From an uncultured Lachnospiraceae bacterium (GTDB taxonomy: Bacteria; Bacillota; Clostridia; Lachnospirales; Lachnospiraceae): 64,000 nucleotides of DNA. A program made the translations under genes and the position numbers. Below are positions 46,971-56,895 of the stretch, in pieces (the first letter of the stretch is position 1; each line of letters starts with the position of its first letter). The stretch spans positions 1 through 64,000 of the forward strand of contig CAMXQE010000024.1 in assembly GCA_947246015.1 (NCBI GenBank). The letters run 5' to 3'. Under the pieces are notes generated by a model. The model was not told where the DNA came from. It did no database searches and was given only the letters and a program-made list of their open reading frames with translations.

Positions 46971-46992
46971 CATATGGCCCGTCTTATCTGAA

Positions 46993-48357
46993 TCATGATT
47001 TGACTGCTTTCCGTATGTTTTGCTTCTTTCTCTCATTCAGCTTTTCATATATCTCGATTTCTTCCTGTGAAAAGCCCTCGTATTGTATCTGTTCCAAATC
47101 ACATAATGCAAACAGCATCTCCGACAAAACCGTCTCCGCTTCCTCTGTCACCACATATTCCCTGGCCTTTACTTTCCTTTTCCCTTCCTGCTGCTTTTCC
47201 TTCATTTTGGTTTTTGATTTTGACTTGTTTTTTTCACTTTCCGAGACTCCAATCATCTCTTTGGAAAGCAGTTTTTGAATGGATAAGGAGAGCTTCCTTC
47301 TGGAAATATTTAAAACCTCCGCCATCTCATGAAATGTACAGTTTTCATGAGGCTGGCTTAAATAATAAAGCGCCTTCACATCAGCCGTTGTCATATCATT
47401 TCTCAAAGCCACGATATCAAACGCCTTTTCCTGCAGTTTCATTTCCCTATAAATGTCAAAAAAGATGCCCTCTCCCTCCTGCACGCCTTCGCTTACATTG
47501 GTTCTCTCGTCACCAAGCCTGTAATTCCCCTGTGTACTTAAAGGCGATACAATTCCGTCTCCTGCCGCATCAAACAGGAAACGGTATACCTGGCCTCTTC
47601 TTTTTTCATAGTCTGCATCGCCAAAAACATCCTTATAAAAATCATTATAAAATGAAAATACGGTACGCTTCATCTGAATCGTCTTCTTCATGCTAATCCC
47701 CTGCGAGACTAAAGAGCCCTTTGTTTTTACGTAATAATACACAGGAACCTTCAATGCATAAACAGCCCGGGCATGACGGATATATTCCAGATTAAATATA
47801 AAATCCTCACACCAGCTGATTGCACTGTCCATTTTAAGCCGATGTTCCTCTATGATGGAACGCTTATAAAATTTATTCCATAACACTCCATAATAAAAGT
47901 CTGCCGGTTTCTGCATCATATGAACGGCATAGCCGGCACGGTCCATGACCCCTTCTTTTTCAATATCCCCCTTCTGTGAAACACGCTCGCCGACTACCCT
48001 GTAAAAATCTGCAATTACCATATCGCACGAATGCTCTTTGGCTGCACGCACAAAGACCCCGGTGGCATCCGGAGTAATCCAGTCATCACTGTCCACAAAT
48101 TGCAGATATTCCCCTTCTGCCATGGCAATTCCCATATTACGTGTATCAGAGACGCCCGAATTTTCTTTATGCAGCACCCGCACACGCTTGTCCTTTCCTG
48201 CGTAAGCATCACAAATAATCCCGGAATCATCCGTGCTTCCGTCATTCAGTAATATCAGTTCAAAATCTTTGTACGTCTGGTTCAGGATACTGGTTATGCA
48301 TCTGTCAATTGTCTTCTCTGCATTATGAACCGGAACAATAATACTCACTAACGGCAT
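46993..48357 (-). CDS. GT2 glycosyltransferase fused to a winged-helix (MarR-like) domain
   Basis: 454 residues. The N-terminal GT-A domain (1-210) starts PLVSIIVPVHNAEKTIDRCI, with metal-binding DSDDW (89-93) and a WCEDFIFN acceptor motif, as in capsule/exopolysaccharide enzymes. The C-terminal part (about 319-454) reads as a MarR-type winged helix: LRNDMTTADVKALYYLSQ, HEMAEVLNISRRKLSLSIQK, REYVVTEEAETVLSEML. A Lys-rich insert (376-398) sits in the wing. ATG 48357 has AGGAG upstream. A glycosyltransferase carrying a DNA-binding-type domain is unexpected. Confidence 0.82.
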   Translation of the reverse strand: MPLVSIIVPVHNAEKTIDRCITSILNQTYKDFELILLNDGSTDDSGIICDAYAGKDKRVRVLHKENSGVSDTRNMGIAMAEGEYLQFVDSDDWITPDATGVFVRAAKEHSCDMVIADFYRVVGERVSQKGDIEKEGVMDRAGYAVHMMQKPADFYYGVLWNKFYKRSIIEEHRLKMDSAISWCEDFIFNLEYIRHARAVYALKVPVYYYVKTKGSLVSQGISMKKTIQMKRTVFSFYNDFYKDVFGDADYEKRRGQVYRFLFDAAGDGIVSPLSTQGNYRLGDERTNVSEGVQEGEGIFFDIYREMKLQEKAFDIVALRNDMTTADVKALYYLSQPHENCTFHEMAEVLNISRRKLSLSIQKLLSKEMIGVSESEKNKSKSKTKMKEKQQEGKRKVKAREYVVTEEAETVLSEMLFALCDLEQIQYEGFSQEEIEIYEKLNERKKQNIRKAVKS

Positions 48358-48540
48358 CTTTTCACAATCTCCTTGTCTGATAACATCCAATCGCCTACAA
48401 TCAGTATTTTACGCATAAAAACATCTGCCCTTTTTGCTTTAAGCAGCCTGCCCGCTTATAGTATCTTAGACTTTTTTTTATCTTTCTTCAACTCCAATCT
48501 TATAATTATTGTTATTTAGTCAGTGAATCATCTGAAATTC

Positions 48541-49452
48541 CTACAACTCCAATTCCCAGCATTCCTCGATAACCCCCTCTCCCCATTGGGGTTTTCCAGT
48601 GCTTGACACTTTATAAAACCCATGGGTCTCATAAACATGTCGTGCAATCACCTGCGCGGTAATGGTCAGCAGGAAAACTTTTTTGTAGCCCCTGCCCCGG
48701 CAGAAATCCAGCGCCATCTCCATTAACCGGTTCCCATACCCGCGCCGGCGCATTTCCGGCTCCAGCATGAAAAAACGAAGCTGTGCAGTACCCTCTCCCG
48801 CTTTCTTAATGGCGATACTGCCTGCCGGCACTCCGTTGCATTCCAGAATATTCAGACAATCGGTTTCCGGCTGAAAGCGTTCTACAAAATCATAAACGAT
48901 TTCATCCACGTAAGCAGAAAATGTACCGGACAGATGCCGCTCCGCATAATAGAGCGTTTTATGCCTGGAAATCACATATTCAATATCGCTCTGTTTAAAC
49001 GGACGAATGGTAATCACATCATTGGCATCCGACAGTTTATTTCTTGTCATAACAAGAGCCGAGCAGACTGCATGGACATCCTCTACAGACAATTTCTCAA
49101 ACGCATGGGCAATCTGACGGTTTTGAATATCACTCAGACGGTTAAATTCTTCCCTGCCAAAATCGGTCAGATGAATATACCTGATCCGGCTGTCCGCACC
49201 GGAAGCCGTCTTCCAAATCAGGCCATTCTTTTCAAACTGCTTCAGCATCCGGCTCATATAGCTGCGGTCAATACCCAACTGCCCGATCAGAATGTTTGCC
49301 GTACAGTGTTCCGATTTACTGATTTCAAGTAAAACATCCTTTTCGGTTAAAGAATATCCGGCTTCCGCAATCGCCGCATCCACCGTTTTAAACAGATTCT
49401 GATATACTTTGTGAAAACCCTGAATATCTGCAATTTGATCAGGCGTCAGCAT
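48541..49452 (-). CDS. MarR-type HTH / GNAT acetyltransferase fusion
   Basis: 303 residues. N-terminal MarR winged helix (LLEISKSEHCTANILIGQLG, DRSYMSRMLKQFEKNGLIWK) followed from about 150 by a GNAT domain with RRRGYGNRLMEMALDFCRGRGY as the acetyl-CoA loop. This two-domain arrangement is a known bifunctional family. Its start overlaps the EamA stop by 7 nt, so the pair is co-expressed; it may control or detoxify the exporter's substrate (inference). Confidence 0.9.
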   Translation of the reverse strand: MLTPDQIADIQGFHKVYQNLFKTVDAAIAEAGYSLTEKDVLLEISKSEHCTANILIGQLGIDRSYMSRMLKQFEKNGLIWKTASGADSRIRYIHLTDFGREEFNRLSDIQNRQIAHAFEKLSVEDVHAVCSALVMTRNKLSDANDVITIRPFKQSDIEYVISRHKTLYYAERHLSGTFSAYVDEIVYDFVERFQPETDCLNILECNGVPAGSIAIKKAGEGTAQLRFFMLEPEMRRRGYGNRLMEMALDFCRGRGYKKVFLLTITAQVIARHVYETHGFYKVSSTGKPQWGEGVIEECWELEL

Positions 49453-50375
49453 TCTTTTACCTCCGTCTCCTTCTCAGGCGTCACTTCATTCCATCCATTC
49501 CATCCATTCCATCCATTCCATTCGTTCCATAAAGTAAAACCTAAAATCAGAAAACCGCCGGTTACCTGCATGATGGTCATACTCTCCCCTAAAATCAGAA
49601 CCGATACAAGAACCGCCACCAGCGGATCAATATAACTCAGAATCGCGGCTTTCTGCCCGGGAAGTTCTTTCAGTGAGGAAAAATACAGACAATAAGTCAC
49701 TCCGGTATGTACAAATCCTACAATCAGCAGACATACCCACCCTGTATGGTTCAGACCGGAAAGGGTCACTCCGCTTGTGCATCCCACATAAGGAATCAGA
49801 ACAAGAATTGCTGCAAGGAACTGCAAAAATGTCCTGTGAATCCCCTCAACTCCCTTGATAAATTTATTGAGCAGAATGACCGCCGCATAAAAACAGGCAG
49901 CGCCCAGCCCAAAAAGAATACCGAGTAAATGATTGCTCTGGGCGGATATATCCCCAATTCCTGTAATCAATACAATGCCCAGCGTAGACATAAAAAAGCA
50001 GAGCCATTGCTTTGCCGTCATCTTTTCCCTGAACAAAACAGGGCAGGCTGCCGTCACAATGACCGGAGCAAAGTAATAGCTGAGGGTCGCCACGGAAACT
50101 GTCGTATACTTATAGGCTTCAAAGAGCAAAATCCAGTTAAAACCCATTGCCACACCTGACAATAAAAGAAGGGGAATTTCTTTTTTGATTTCCTTAAACG
50201 GAATTTTTTGTTTTGTAACAAACAGAAAAACGGCAATCAGCAATGCCGCCAGAATTGCCCGGTATAAGGCAAGCTCACCGGAAGATACGGAAATATTCCG
50301 CACAAACAGACCAAGTGTACCAAACACTGTCATGGAAAGAATCAGCATAATTCTTGGATTCATAAAACGCTTCAT
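49446..50375 (-). CDS. EamA-family (DMT) transporter
   Basis: 309 residues with about ten transmembrane helices in two EamA repeats. Typical phrases are LYRAILAALLIAVFLF and AAILSYIDPLVAVLVSVLILGE. GGGAGTGAACATT precedes ATG 50375. The C-terminus ends in a WNG/WNE repeat encoded by a 9-bp tandem repeat (about 49487-49525). Probably exports an amino acid or metabolite. First gene of a pair with the MarR-GNAT protein. Confidence 0.9.
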   Translation of the reverse strand: MKRFMNPRIMLILSMTVFGTLGLFVRNISVSSGELALYRAILAALLIAVFLFVTKQKIPFKEIKKEIPLLLLSGVAMGFNWILLFEAYKYTTVSVATLSYYFAPVIVTAACPVLFREKMTAKQWLCFFMSTLGIVLITGIGDISAQSNHLLGILFGLGAACFYAAVILLNKFIKGVEGIHRTFLQFLAAILVLIPYVGCTSGVTLSGLNHTGWVCLLIVGFVHTGVTYCLYFSSLKELPGQKAAILSYIDPLVAVLVSVLILGESMTIMQVTGGFLILGFTLWNEWNGWNGWNGWNEVTPEKETEVKEC

Positions 50376-50388
50376 AATGTTCACTCCC

Positions 50389-50424
50389 AAACAACGGACG
50401 GTACGCTCCGCGAACCGTCCTTAT
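50389..50424. repeat. 36-bp palindromic repeat, copy 1
   Basis: Contains GGACGGT / ACCGTCC with an inner CGC/GCG. 35 of 36 bases match 52662-52697. Lies just upstream of the EamA start. Confidence 0.7.
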
Positions 50425-50527
50425 ATCAAAAATATAGTTGACTGCGTCCACATTATTGTAATGCAAAATAATGGACGCCGTCAACTATTCTTTCGGATTT
50501 TTTATATGCAGCGTTGCAAGTATTGGA

Positions 50528-50740
50528 CTATTCCCTCTGATACACTCTGACATAGTCCACCTTCATCGCAGCAGTCTCGTCAAAAACCGTTGTTTCATCC
50601 GGATTTCCCAGCCAGTTTCCGCCGACTGCCACATTTAATATTATGTAAAACGGCTGATTAAAAGGCGCCGGATAAGGTACTTTCTCCGCACCTTCCTTCC
50701 TGGTGAACCATTCTTTCACCACATGAAATTCTTCGCTCAT
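50528..50740 (-). pseudogene. GH16 glucanase, C-terminal remnant
   Basis: 70 codons matching the last 60 or so residues of a GH16 catalytic domain: PYPAPFNQPFYIILNVAVGG, GNPDETTVF, KVDYVRVYQ. The EXDXXE catalytic core is missing. It has a start codon and an AGAGGG ribosome site, 47 nt after the permease gene, so a short peptide could be made. It suggests the operon once carried a beta-1,3/1,4-glucanase. Confidence 0.8.
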
Positions 50741-50787
50741 GCCGCATCCCTCTTATCTTCTTATCCTCTTATTCTCCATTACTTCTG

Positions 50788-51633
50788 CTATTCTTTCACA
50801 CCGCCAAGCGTCACACCTTCTATGATATATTTTGACAGGAACAGATATACAACAATAATCGGTACAATTGCAATCAGAATCATCATATACACTTTACCCA
50901 TATCAAACTTTAAGAAATCCGCGCTTCGAAGACTTGCAATCATAATCGGCAATGTCTGCTTCGACTTCGTTGTGATAACCAATGCAGGAACAAAATAATT
51001 GTTCCAGGAACCGACAAAAGAGAAAATAGCCTGCACTGCTATTGCCGGTTTCAAAATCGGCATTACGATGGAATTAAAGGTACGGAATTCACCCGAACCG
51101 TCAATTCTGGCTGCTTCCACAAGCGATAACGGCAGTGAAGACTGCATATAGCTGTGCATGAAATAAAACACTGACGGTGCGGCAATGGACGGTACAATCA
51201 ACGGAATCAGCGTATCATCCAAATGCATTCCCGTAATCAGGCGCAGGAAACCGAGTGCGCACACCTGCGTCGGCATAACCAGTATCATCATGATAAACAT
51301 AAAAGCTGGCTTCTTCAGCTTGAAGTCATAAGCATACAGCCCGTATGCCGTCATTGCCGAGAAATAAGTGCTAAGCGCTGCGCTTCCGCCCGCTACAACT
51401 AAACTGTTAACGATGCCCTTAAAAACCGGAACATTGGCATCATTCATTACATTCCTTAAGTTCGTCAGAAAATTCGTTCCCGGCAGGAAAGAAAAACCTT
51501 TCTGCAGTTCTATATGCGTCCTGGATGCATTCACAATTAATATATAGAAGAAAAACAGGCACAGGAACGATAAAAATATTAACAGGACATGCGCAGCTAT
51601 TGTACGCCCATGAGAATGATTCGTTTCTTTCAT
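50788..51633 (-). CDS. ABC sugar transporter permease (MalG-type)
   Basis: 281 residues with six helices. The EAA loop EAARIDGSGEFRTFNSIVMPI contacts the ATPase. The N-terminus HGRTIAAHVLLIFLSFLCLF is typical of the second permease. Start and stop of the two permease genes overlap at TAATG (51631-51635). No ATPase gene is in this operon; a shared MsiK/MsmX-type ATPase is likely (established for this family). Imports an oligosaccharide with its upstream partners. Confidence 0.93.
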   Translation of the reverse strand: MKETNHSHGRTIAAHVLLIFLSFLCLFFFYILIVNASRTHIELQKGFSFLPGTNFLTNLRNVMNDANVPVFKGIVNSLVVAGGSAALSTYFSAMTAYGLYAYDFKLKKPAFMFIMMILVMPTQVCALGFLRLITGMHLDDTLIPLIVPSIAAPSVFYFMHSYMQSSLPLSLVEAARIDGSGEFRTFNSIVMPILKPAIAVQAIFSFVGSWNNYFVPALVITTKSKQTLPIMIASLRSADFLKFDMGKVYMMILIAIVPIIVVYLFLSKYIIEGVTLGGVKE

Positions 51634-52604
51634 TAGCCTCTCGCCTCCTTCTTCGCAAGTTTCTTCTGTTTCTTTGCTGCTGCTTTTGACCCGTCCGGAT
51701 CATCCACATTCATCATTTTATACACAATAAAACAGAGAATTGCACTGACAAGGAACAGGTATACGGACAAAGCACCCGCCATACCGTAATTCTTGCTTGC
51801 TAAATGGTTATTCAGATACATAATCAAGGTCATGGATGTTCTGTCCGGATTTCCTGAACCGCCCGTCAGGACCTGAGGCACATCAAACATCTGCAGACCG
51901 CCGATCATAGATGTAATCATCGTATATGCCAAAATCGGCCGGATTAGCGGCAGCGTAATCTTAAAGAAAATCTGTGTGGGATTGCATCCGTCTATCTCCG
52001 CCGCTTCAAAGAGCGAGGGACTGACACCCATAATCGCTGCCATCAACATGATTGTCGTGTTTCCGAACCACATCAGAAAGTTCATTAATCCGATTAAACC
52101 TCTGGTTCCCCCAACGGTAGCCATAAATCTTATGGGTTCTGCCGTAATCCCCTGATTCACAAGAAAAGAATTCACCGGACCGGTATCGGAAAACAAAGTA
52201 AAGAACAGCATGGAAAAAGCAGCCGCCATAATCAGGTTGGGAAGATAGATCACTACTTTAAAAAACTGCTTTGCCCTGATTTTTAACCTTGCATCTACAA
52301 ACCACGAAGCCAGCAGAAGTGATATTACAATCTGCGGAACAAATCCGATTACCCACAGGATAAACGTATTTGCTGCATATTTCGGCAAGTCTGTTGCAAG
52401 AAGTTCTATATAATTCTTCAGCCCGATAAAATTCGGACCGATTTCCTTAAGCCCGGAGCGGTAATATTCATAAAAGCTATAACGCACTGTATCCAGCAGC
52501 GGAAGAAAGGAAAAAATGAAAAACGATGCAAAAAACGGAAGAATAAAAACATACCCCCATTTTTCATAGGTTACTGTTTTTTTCTTAGAATTCTTTTCCC
52601 TCAT
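51633..52604 (-). CDS. ABC sugar transporter permease (MalF-type)
   Basis: 323 residues with six helices; EAA loop EAAEIDGCNPTQIFFKITLPL. GAAAGGA precedes ATG. Between the binding protein and the second permease. The lysine-rich C-terminus KAAAKKQKKLAKKEARG is cytoplasmic. A palindromic repeat in the 157-nt gap upstream may reduce permease expression relative to the binding protein. Confidence 0.93.
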   Translation of the reverse strand: MREKNSKKKTVTYEKWGYVFILPFFASFFIFSFLPLLDTVRYSFYEYYRSGLKEIGPNFIGLKNYIELLATDLPKYAANTFILWVIGFVPQIVISLLLASWFVDARLKIRAKQFFKVVIYLPNLIMAAAFSMLFFTLFSDTGPVNSFLVNQGITAEPIRFMATVGGTRGLIGLMNFLMWFGNTTIMLMAAIMGVSPSLFEAAEIDGCNPTQIFFKITLPLIRPILAYTMITSMIGGLQMFDVPQVLTGGSGNPDRTSMTLIMYLNNHLASKNYGMAGALSVYLFLVSAILCFIVYKMMNVDDPDGSKAAAKKQKKLAKKEARG

Positions 52605-52661
52605 AGTATCCTATCCTTTCAAAAACAGTGATTGCTTTTTTGCGCAATCCATTTTCAGGTT

Positions 52662-52697
52662 AAACAACGGACGGCACGCTCCGCGAACCGTCCTTAT
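52662..52697. repeat. 36-bp palindromic repeat, copy 2
   Basis: Second copy of 50389-50424, one mismatch. It lies between the binding-protein and permease genes, where a 3' hairpin commonly stabilises the upstream transcript. Confidence 0.7.
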
Positions 52698-52761
52698 GTT
52701 AGTAAAAGGAGCAGGCGAATGCCATCATGCCCGCCCCTTTCTGGCAGCTACGGCCGAATTA

Positions 52762-54240
52762 TCAGGGCCATACAACCTCTGTGATTTCCGGATAAAGCTC
52801 TTTAATTGCCGTTTCAAAGTTGCCTTTTGCCGTGTCTACGTCAATATTGCCGTCAAAGTAATCGCCAAATGCATTCTGAATCTGTTCATTGCATCCCTGG
52901 TCATAAGAAGAAACATTGCTCATATCAATCGTAGGAGCCACCTCGGAGAACAATGCAATATGGTTCTGGCCTCCTAAAAATTCCGACTGGAAATTAGGAT
53001 CGGAAGCAATTTCCTGCATACCGGACATCGTATTGGTATAGTCCTGAATATCGCGGTTTTCTGTCATTGCTTTCATAATGCTCTTTGTACAGGTCAGTTT
53101 TATCATGACATCTTTCACCAATTCCGGGTTATCGGTCCCTCTTGCAGCAGCAACCCATGTTCCGCCCCAGTAATAGGGCTGAGGTCCCTCACATACTGCC
53201 CAGTCGCCGAACCCTGCTTCACCGGCATTGCCCACCAGCGTAAAATTGATTCCCCATGTGGAATAAAAGAAACCGAACACCTTTCCGTCCGCACCCTGAT
53301 CCTGTGCCCATGTATCACTCCAAAGCGAGGATTTATGGTTGTATCCGCTATCTGTAAATTCTTTGGTCTGCTCAATCCATGCCATGATGTTAGGGTCTAC
53401 CGTAACGGTTGTTCCCTCCACCCACGGCTTATCTACATTATTGGAGAATGTACGGAAAGAATCCTGATAACCGGAAAGCATGTAATAGCCTTTGTCCTTC
53501 GCTTTGGCTGCCACTTCATTAAACTTACTCCAGTCAGCAAGGGCTGCCTGAACTTCATCCGGGTCATCCGTTCCAAGGACATCTTTAGCAATCGAACGCC
53601 TGTAAGCAAACAGTCCGGGAGCAGCCTGCCAGGAAGTTGCCCTCTGTCTGCCGCTTGCATCCGAAACAATATCTTTTGTGTACTGATACTGGTCAGCAAG
53701 ATCATCTGCCGTAATTCCCAGTTCGGAAAGCGGCACTGCAACATCTACATCTTCACCGACATATTTCAGCGCATAGTCAGCTTCCAGTAAGAAAATATCA
53801 ATCTTGTCATCATCTGCTGCGCTGCCCTGTGCCATTAATGCTTCGTCTAATTTATTCTGGTAATTATTATCCGTTGTAGGATTAATCGTCCACTTTACTA
53901 CCACACCATTTGCCAGGGATGTTGTGGATTTGTCATCCGAAACAGATACAACATCCGGATAATAGTCATTAAAACGGCTTTGAAACTCATCATTCCAGCA
54001 CCAGATATTGAGAACCGCTCCTTCTGCACCGCCTGCGGCAGCTGCCGTATCAGCTCCGTCTGTCTGGGTATCCGTATTCGTTTCAGCAGCCGTATTGGTT
54101 TCGGCAGCGGCACTTGTTCCGGCATCTGAACTTCCCGCATTATCTGCTGCGGATGAATCGGCGTTTCCTGAACCGCATCCTGCCAGAACACCGGCTAACA
54201 TAGCAGACGCAAGCATCATACTAAGTAATTTCTTCTTCAT
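52762..54240 (-). CDS. ABC sugar transporter substrate-binding lipoprotein (family 1)
   Basis: 492 residues. Signal peptide with lipobox LAGCGSG, Ser/Ala/Thr-rich linker (to about 70), then a family 1 extracellular binding fold starting AVLNIWCWNDEFQSRF. Other phrases: APGLFAYRRSIAKDVLGTDDP and PYYWGGTWVAAARGTDNPELV. AGGAGG precedes ATG. It follows a GH94 phosphorylase, so the ligand is probably a beta-linked oligosaccharide (inference). Confidence 0.93.
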   Translation of the reverse strand: MKKKLLSMMLASAMLAGVLAGCGSGNADSSAADNAGSSDAGTSAAAETNTAAETNTDTQTDGADTAAAAGGAEGAVLNIWCWNDEFQSRFNDYYPDVVSVSDDKSTTSLANGVVVKWTINPTTDNNYQNKLDEALMAQGSAADDDKIDIFLLEADYALKYVGEDVDVAVPLSELGITADDLADQYQYTKDIVSDASGRQRATSWQAAPGLFAYRRSIAKDVLGTDDPDEVQAALADWSKFNEVAAKAKDKGYYMLSGYQDSFRTFSNNVDKPWVEGTTVTVDPNIMAWIEQTKEFTDSGYNHKSSLWSDTWAQDQGADGKVFGFFYSTWGINFTLVGNAGEAGFGDWAVCEGPQPYYWGGTWVAAARGTDNPELVKDVMIKLTCTKSIMKAMTENRDIQDYTNTMSGMQEIASDPNFQSEFLGGQNHIALFSEVAPTIDMSNVSSYDQGCNEQIQNAFGDYFDGNIDVDTAKGNFETAIKELYPEITEVVWP

Positions 54241-54384
54241 AAATATGTACCTCCTGTAGTAAATAAATTGTGTTATCCCGGAAATTTTTTTCCGTTACTT
54301 CTTATATCAATACCATATACTTTTTGTTCATAATGATATATAAAAATAGTTTTAAAAATATCAAATTGATGTCACAATATTCAT

Positions 54385-56799
54385 CTATGACATAAGCAAT
54401 TCAATTTCCGACTGTTCTTTCAGTAATTCTGCCGGAATGTAGTTCCCTTCCATTTCTTTCCCGTTAACCGTGAGCTTCCTGCATCCCGATTCCGCATGTC
54501 CCGGATTTTTCACTACAATATGCAGATGGTTTCCCCTGAAATCTTTCTCTATTTCGAATGATTCCCATTCCTTTGGAATCGAAGGCGCTATCTTAAGTCC
54601 ATAGAAATCAGGGCGCATACCCAATATTCCCTCTACGCATCCTACCATAACCGTAGACGCAGTTCCCGTCAGCCAGTGCACATGAGAACGTCCGAAATGC
54701 GGACTGTCTTTTCCCTCCGTAAACTGACCATAGCAGTACGGCTCCAGCCTGCGGATTTCCGCCCGGTCATTCTGTGCTGCCGGAGCATTTTCCATGAAAT
54801 AGGTAAAAGCACGCCCGCCATGCCCGCGCAGCGCCTCCGCAAGAATAATCCAGCCTTGCGACTGCGAAAAAATACCTGCATTTTCCTTGGTTCCCGCATT
54901 ATAAATCACGGACAGTGCACCGTCAAAAGCATGATTATGATACGGCGGATCCATTAAAACTGCTCCATATTCCGTATTCAGTCTCTCAAATACCGTATCT
55001 AATGCTGCATCTGCCTGTTCCTCAGAGGCAAGCCCGCTGATGACTGCCCAACTCTGAGGATTCAGCCACATATTTGCTTCGGAATCTGTGCGCTTCCCAA
55101 TCACTTCACCTTTTTCCGTAAAACCGCGTATGAACCTGTCTTCATTCCAGCACCATTCCTGTATGATTGCTTCAAGTCTTTCCTGGTTTTCATCCAGATA
55201 ACGGATATACTCCTGTTCTTCTTTGTACGCTGCAAACTTCTTCATAATTGACATGGCAAGGTAGAACTGCATCGCCACGAAAACGGACTCCCCATCTTTG
55301 CCAAGCCTCAAACAGTCGTTCCAGTCCGCGTACAATCCGGCAGGCATACCATGAGGTCCCAAATGATTCAGGGAAAAGTCAATGGCCCGTTTCAGATGCT
55401 CATACACCGTTCCTTCGTCCTTATTGGCAAAGGGGATAACCTCGTCCATAAAGGAAAGGGCTCCTGCCTCGGAAACATACTTATAAACAGTGGGAAACAG
55501 CCAAAGGGCATCATCCGCACGATATGCAGGATGTCCTGTTTCTTTTACATAAGAAGGGTCATCCGGTGTATCCTCATGTCCCGCATGATGGGTAAACTTA
55601 ACAAGAGGCAGACCGCCCCCGTTATCTACCTGTGCGGAAAGCATGAAACGAATCTTTTCTACTGCCATTTCCGGCGCCAGATGGATGACTCCCTGGATAT
55701 CCTGTACCGTATCACGGTATCCATATCCGTTGCGGAGGCCGCAGTAAATAAAAGAGGCCGCACGCGACCAGATAAAAGTCATAAAACAGTTATAGGCATT
55801 CCACGTATTAATCATGGTATTAAATTCCGGACTGGGCGTTTTTACCTGAAAATGAGAGAGCTTTCCATGCCAATAAGCAATTAATTCCTCCAGTTCGCTC
55901 TGGCAGGTTTCTTCCGGATTCCGATACCGTTTCAAAATACTTTCCGCTTCCGCATCCTCTTTCATGCCCAAAATAAATGCTATATTTTTTGATTCCCCCG
56001 CCGCTAATGAAATATGTGCGGAAAGGGCGCCGCATCCGTTTTCATTATAATTGAGCGCTCCGCCGAGATTTCCACATATTACGCCGTCCGGATTGCCATA
56101 GCCATGATACCGACCAAGAAATTTCTCTTTATCTCCGCAGTATGAGGAAACTTCCGCACCTGCCAGACCAAAAAAACGCTCGATTACGACTTTGTCATCT
56201 ACATCTTTTCCATCTTCCAAATTGTCCAGATTGCCATGGACCATCTGGCGAATCCGGTTTCCCATAAAAGAAGTTCTGGTAATAAACTGTGAATACTGCA
56301 GATTCACCTGATCATTCTCATAGTTATTGACATTGGTAAATTCCGCATATCCTGTAATCGTCAGATTTCTTGCAGTCCTGGCAGAATTTGTCAGCTTCAG
56401 GTTCCAAACCTCATAAGATTTATCAAGCGGCACATAATATAAAACTTCCGAATGAATGTCACTGTAATCCGCATTCATTTTGGTATATGCCGTTCCATGA
56501 CGGCATTCACTCTTATAAGTTTCCAGGTCTTTTCCAACCGGCTGCCAGGAAGCCGACCAGTAATCTTTACTCTCGTTATCACGGATATAAATATAACGCC
56601 CCGGCTGGTCGAAATTATTAAAAATATAGCGCAGAATCCTGCCGTTCGCACCGGATTTTGCAAAGCTGTATCCGCCGGCATTGTTGGAAATAACAGCGCC
56701 GTACTCCGGAGAACCGAGATAATTCGCCCACGGAGCCGGCGTATCCGGTCTTTCAATCACATATTCCCGTTTCGCATCATCAAAATAACCAAACTTCAT
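54385..56799 (-). CDS. GH94 beta-glycoside phosphorylase (cellobiose/chitobiose type)
   Basis: 804 residues, cytoplasmic. N-terminal beta-sandwich starts MKFGYFDDAKREYVIERPDT and PWANYLGSPEYGAVISNNAGGY, close to cellobiose and N,N'-diacetylchitobiose phosphorylases. The catalytic barrel has GYGYRDTVQDIQGVIH and DWNDCL (492-497), carrying the general acid. Cleaves a beta-disaccharide with phosphate to give a sugar 1-phosphate. Exact linkage cannot be read. GGGAGGAAG precedes ATG. Heads the operon with the ABC importer. Confidence 0.92.
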   Translation of the reverse strand: MKFGYFDDAKREYVIERPDTPAPWANYLGSPEYGAVISNNAGGYSFAKSGANGRILRYIFNNFDQPGRYIYIRDNESKDYWSASWQPVGKDLETYKSECRHGTAYTKMNADYSDIHSEVLYYVPLDKSYEVWNLKLTNSARTARNLTITGYAEFTNVNNYENDQVNLQYSQFITRTSFMGNRIRQMVHGNLDNLEDGKDVDDKVVIERFFGLAGAEVSSYCGDKEKFLGRYHGYGNPDGVICGNLGGALNYNENGCGALSAHISLAAGESKNIAFILGMKEDAEAESILKRYRNPEETCQSELEELIAYWHGKLSHFQVKTPSPEFNTMINTWNAYNCFMTFIWSRAASFIYCGLRNGYGYRDTVQDIQGVIHLAPEMAVEKIRFMLSAQVDNGGGLPLVKFTHHAGHEDTPDDPSYVKETGHPAYRADDALWLFPTVYKYVSEAGALSFMDEVIPFANKDEGTVYEHLKRAIDFSLNHLGPHGMPAGLYADWNDCLRLGKDGESVFVAMQFYLAMSIMKKFAAYKEEQEYIRYLDENQERLEAIIQEWCWNEDRFIRGFTEKGEVIGKRTDSEANMWLNPQSWAVISGLASEEQADAALDTVFERLNTEYGAVLMDPPYHNHAFDGALSVIYNAGTKENAGIFSQSQGWIILAEALRGHGGRAFTYFMENAPAAQNDRAEIRRLEPYCYGQFTEGKDSPHFGRSHVHWLTGTASTVMVGCVEGILGMRPDFYGLKIAPSIPKEWESFEIEKDFRGNHLHIVVKNPGHAESGCRKLTVNGKEMEGNYIPAELLKEQSEIELLMS

Positions 56800-56895
56800 C
56801 TTCTTCCTCCCTTTTATTCAATTTCATTTTGATTATGATTATAGACTTATACCAGATTTCGATATACAAGGTTATGTACAAAAATGTCAGATTCA

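Noticed and set aside
49487..49532. CRISPR-like short repeats
   Set aside because: They are a 9-bp coding microsatellite (WNG repeat) without spacers, in the end of the EamA gene.
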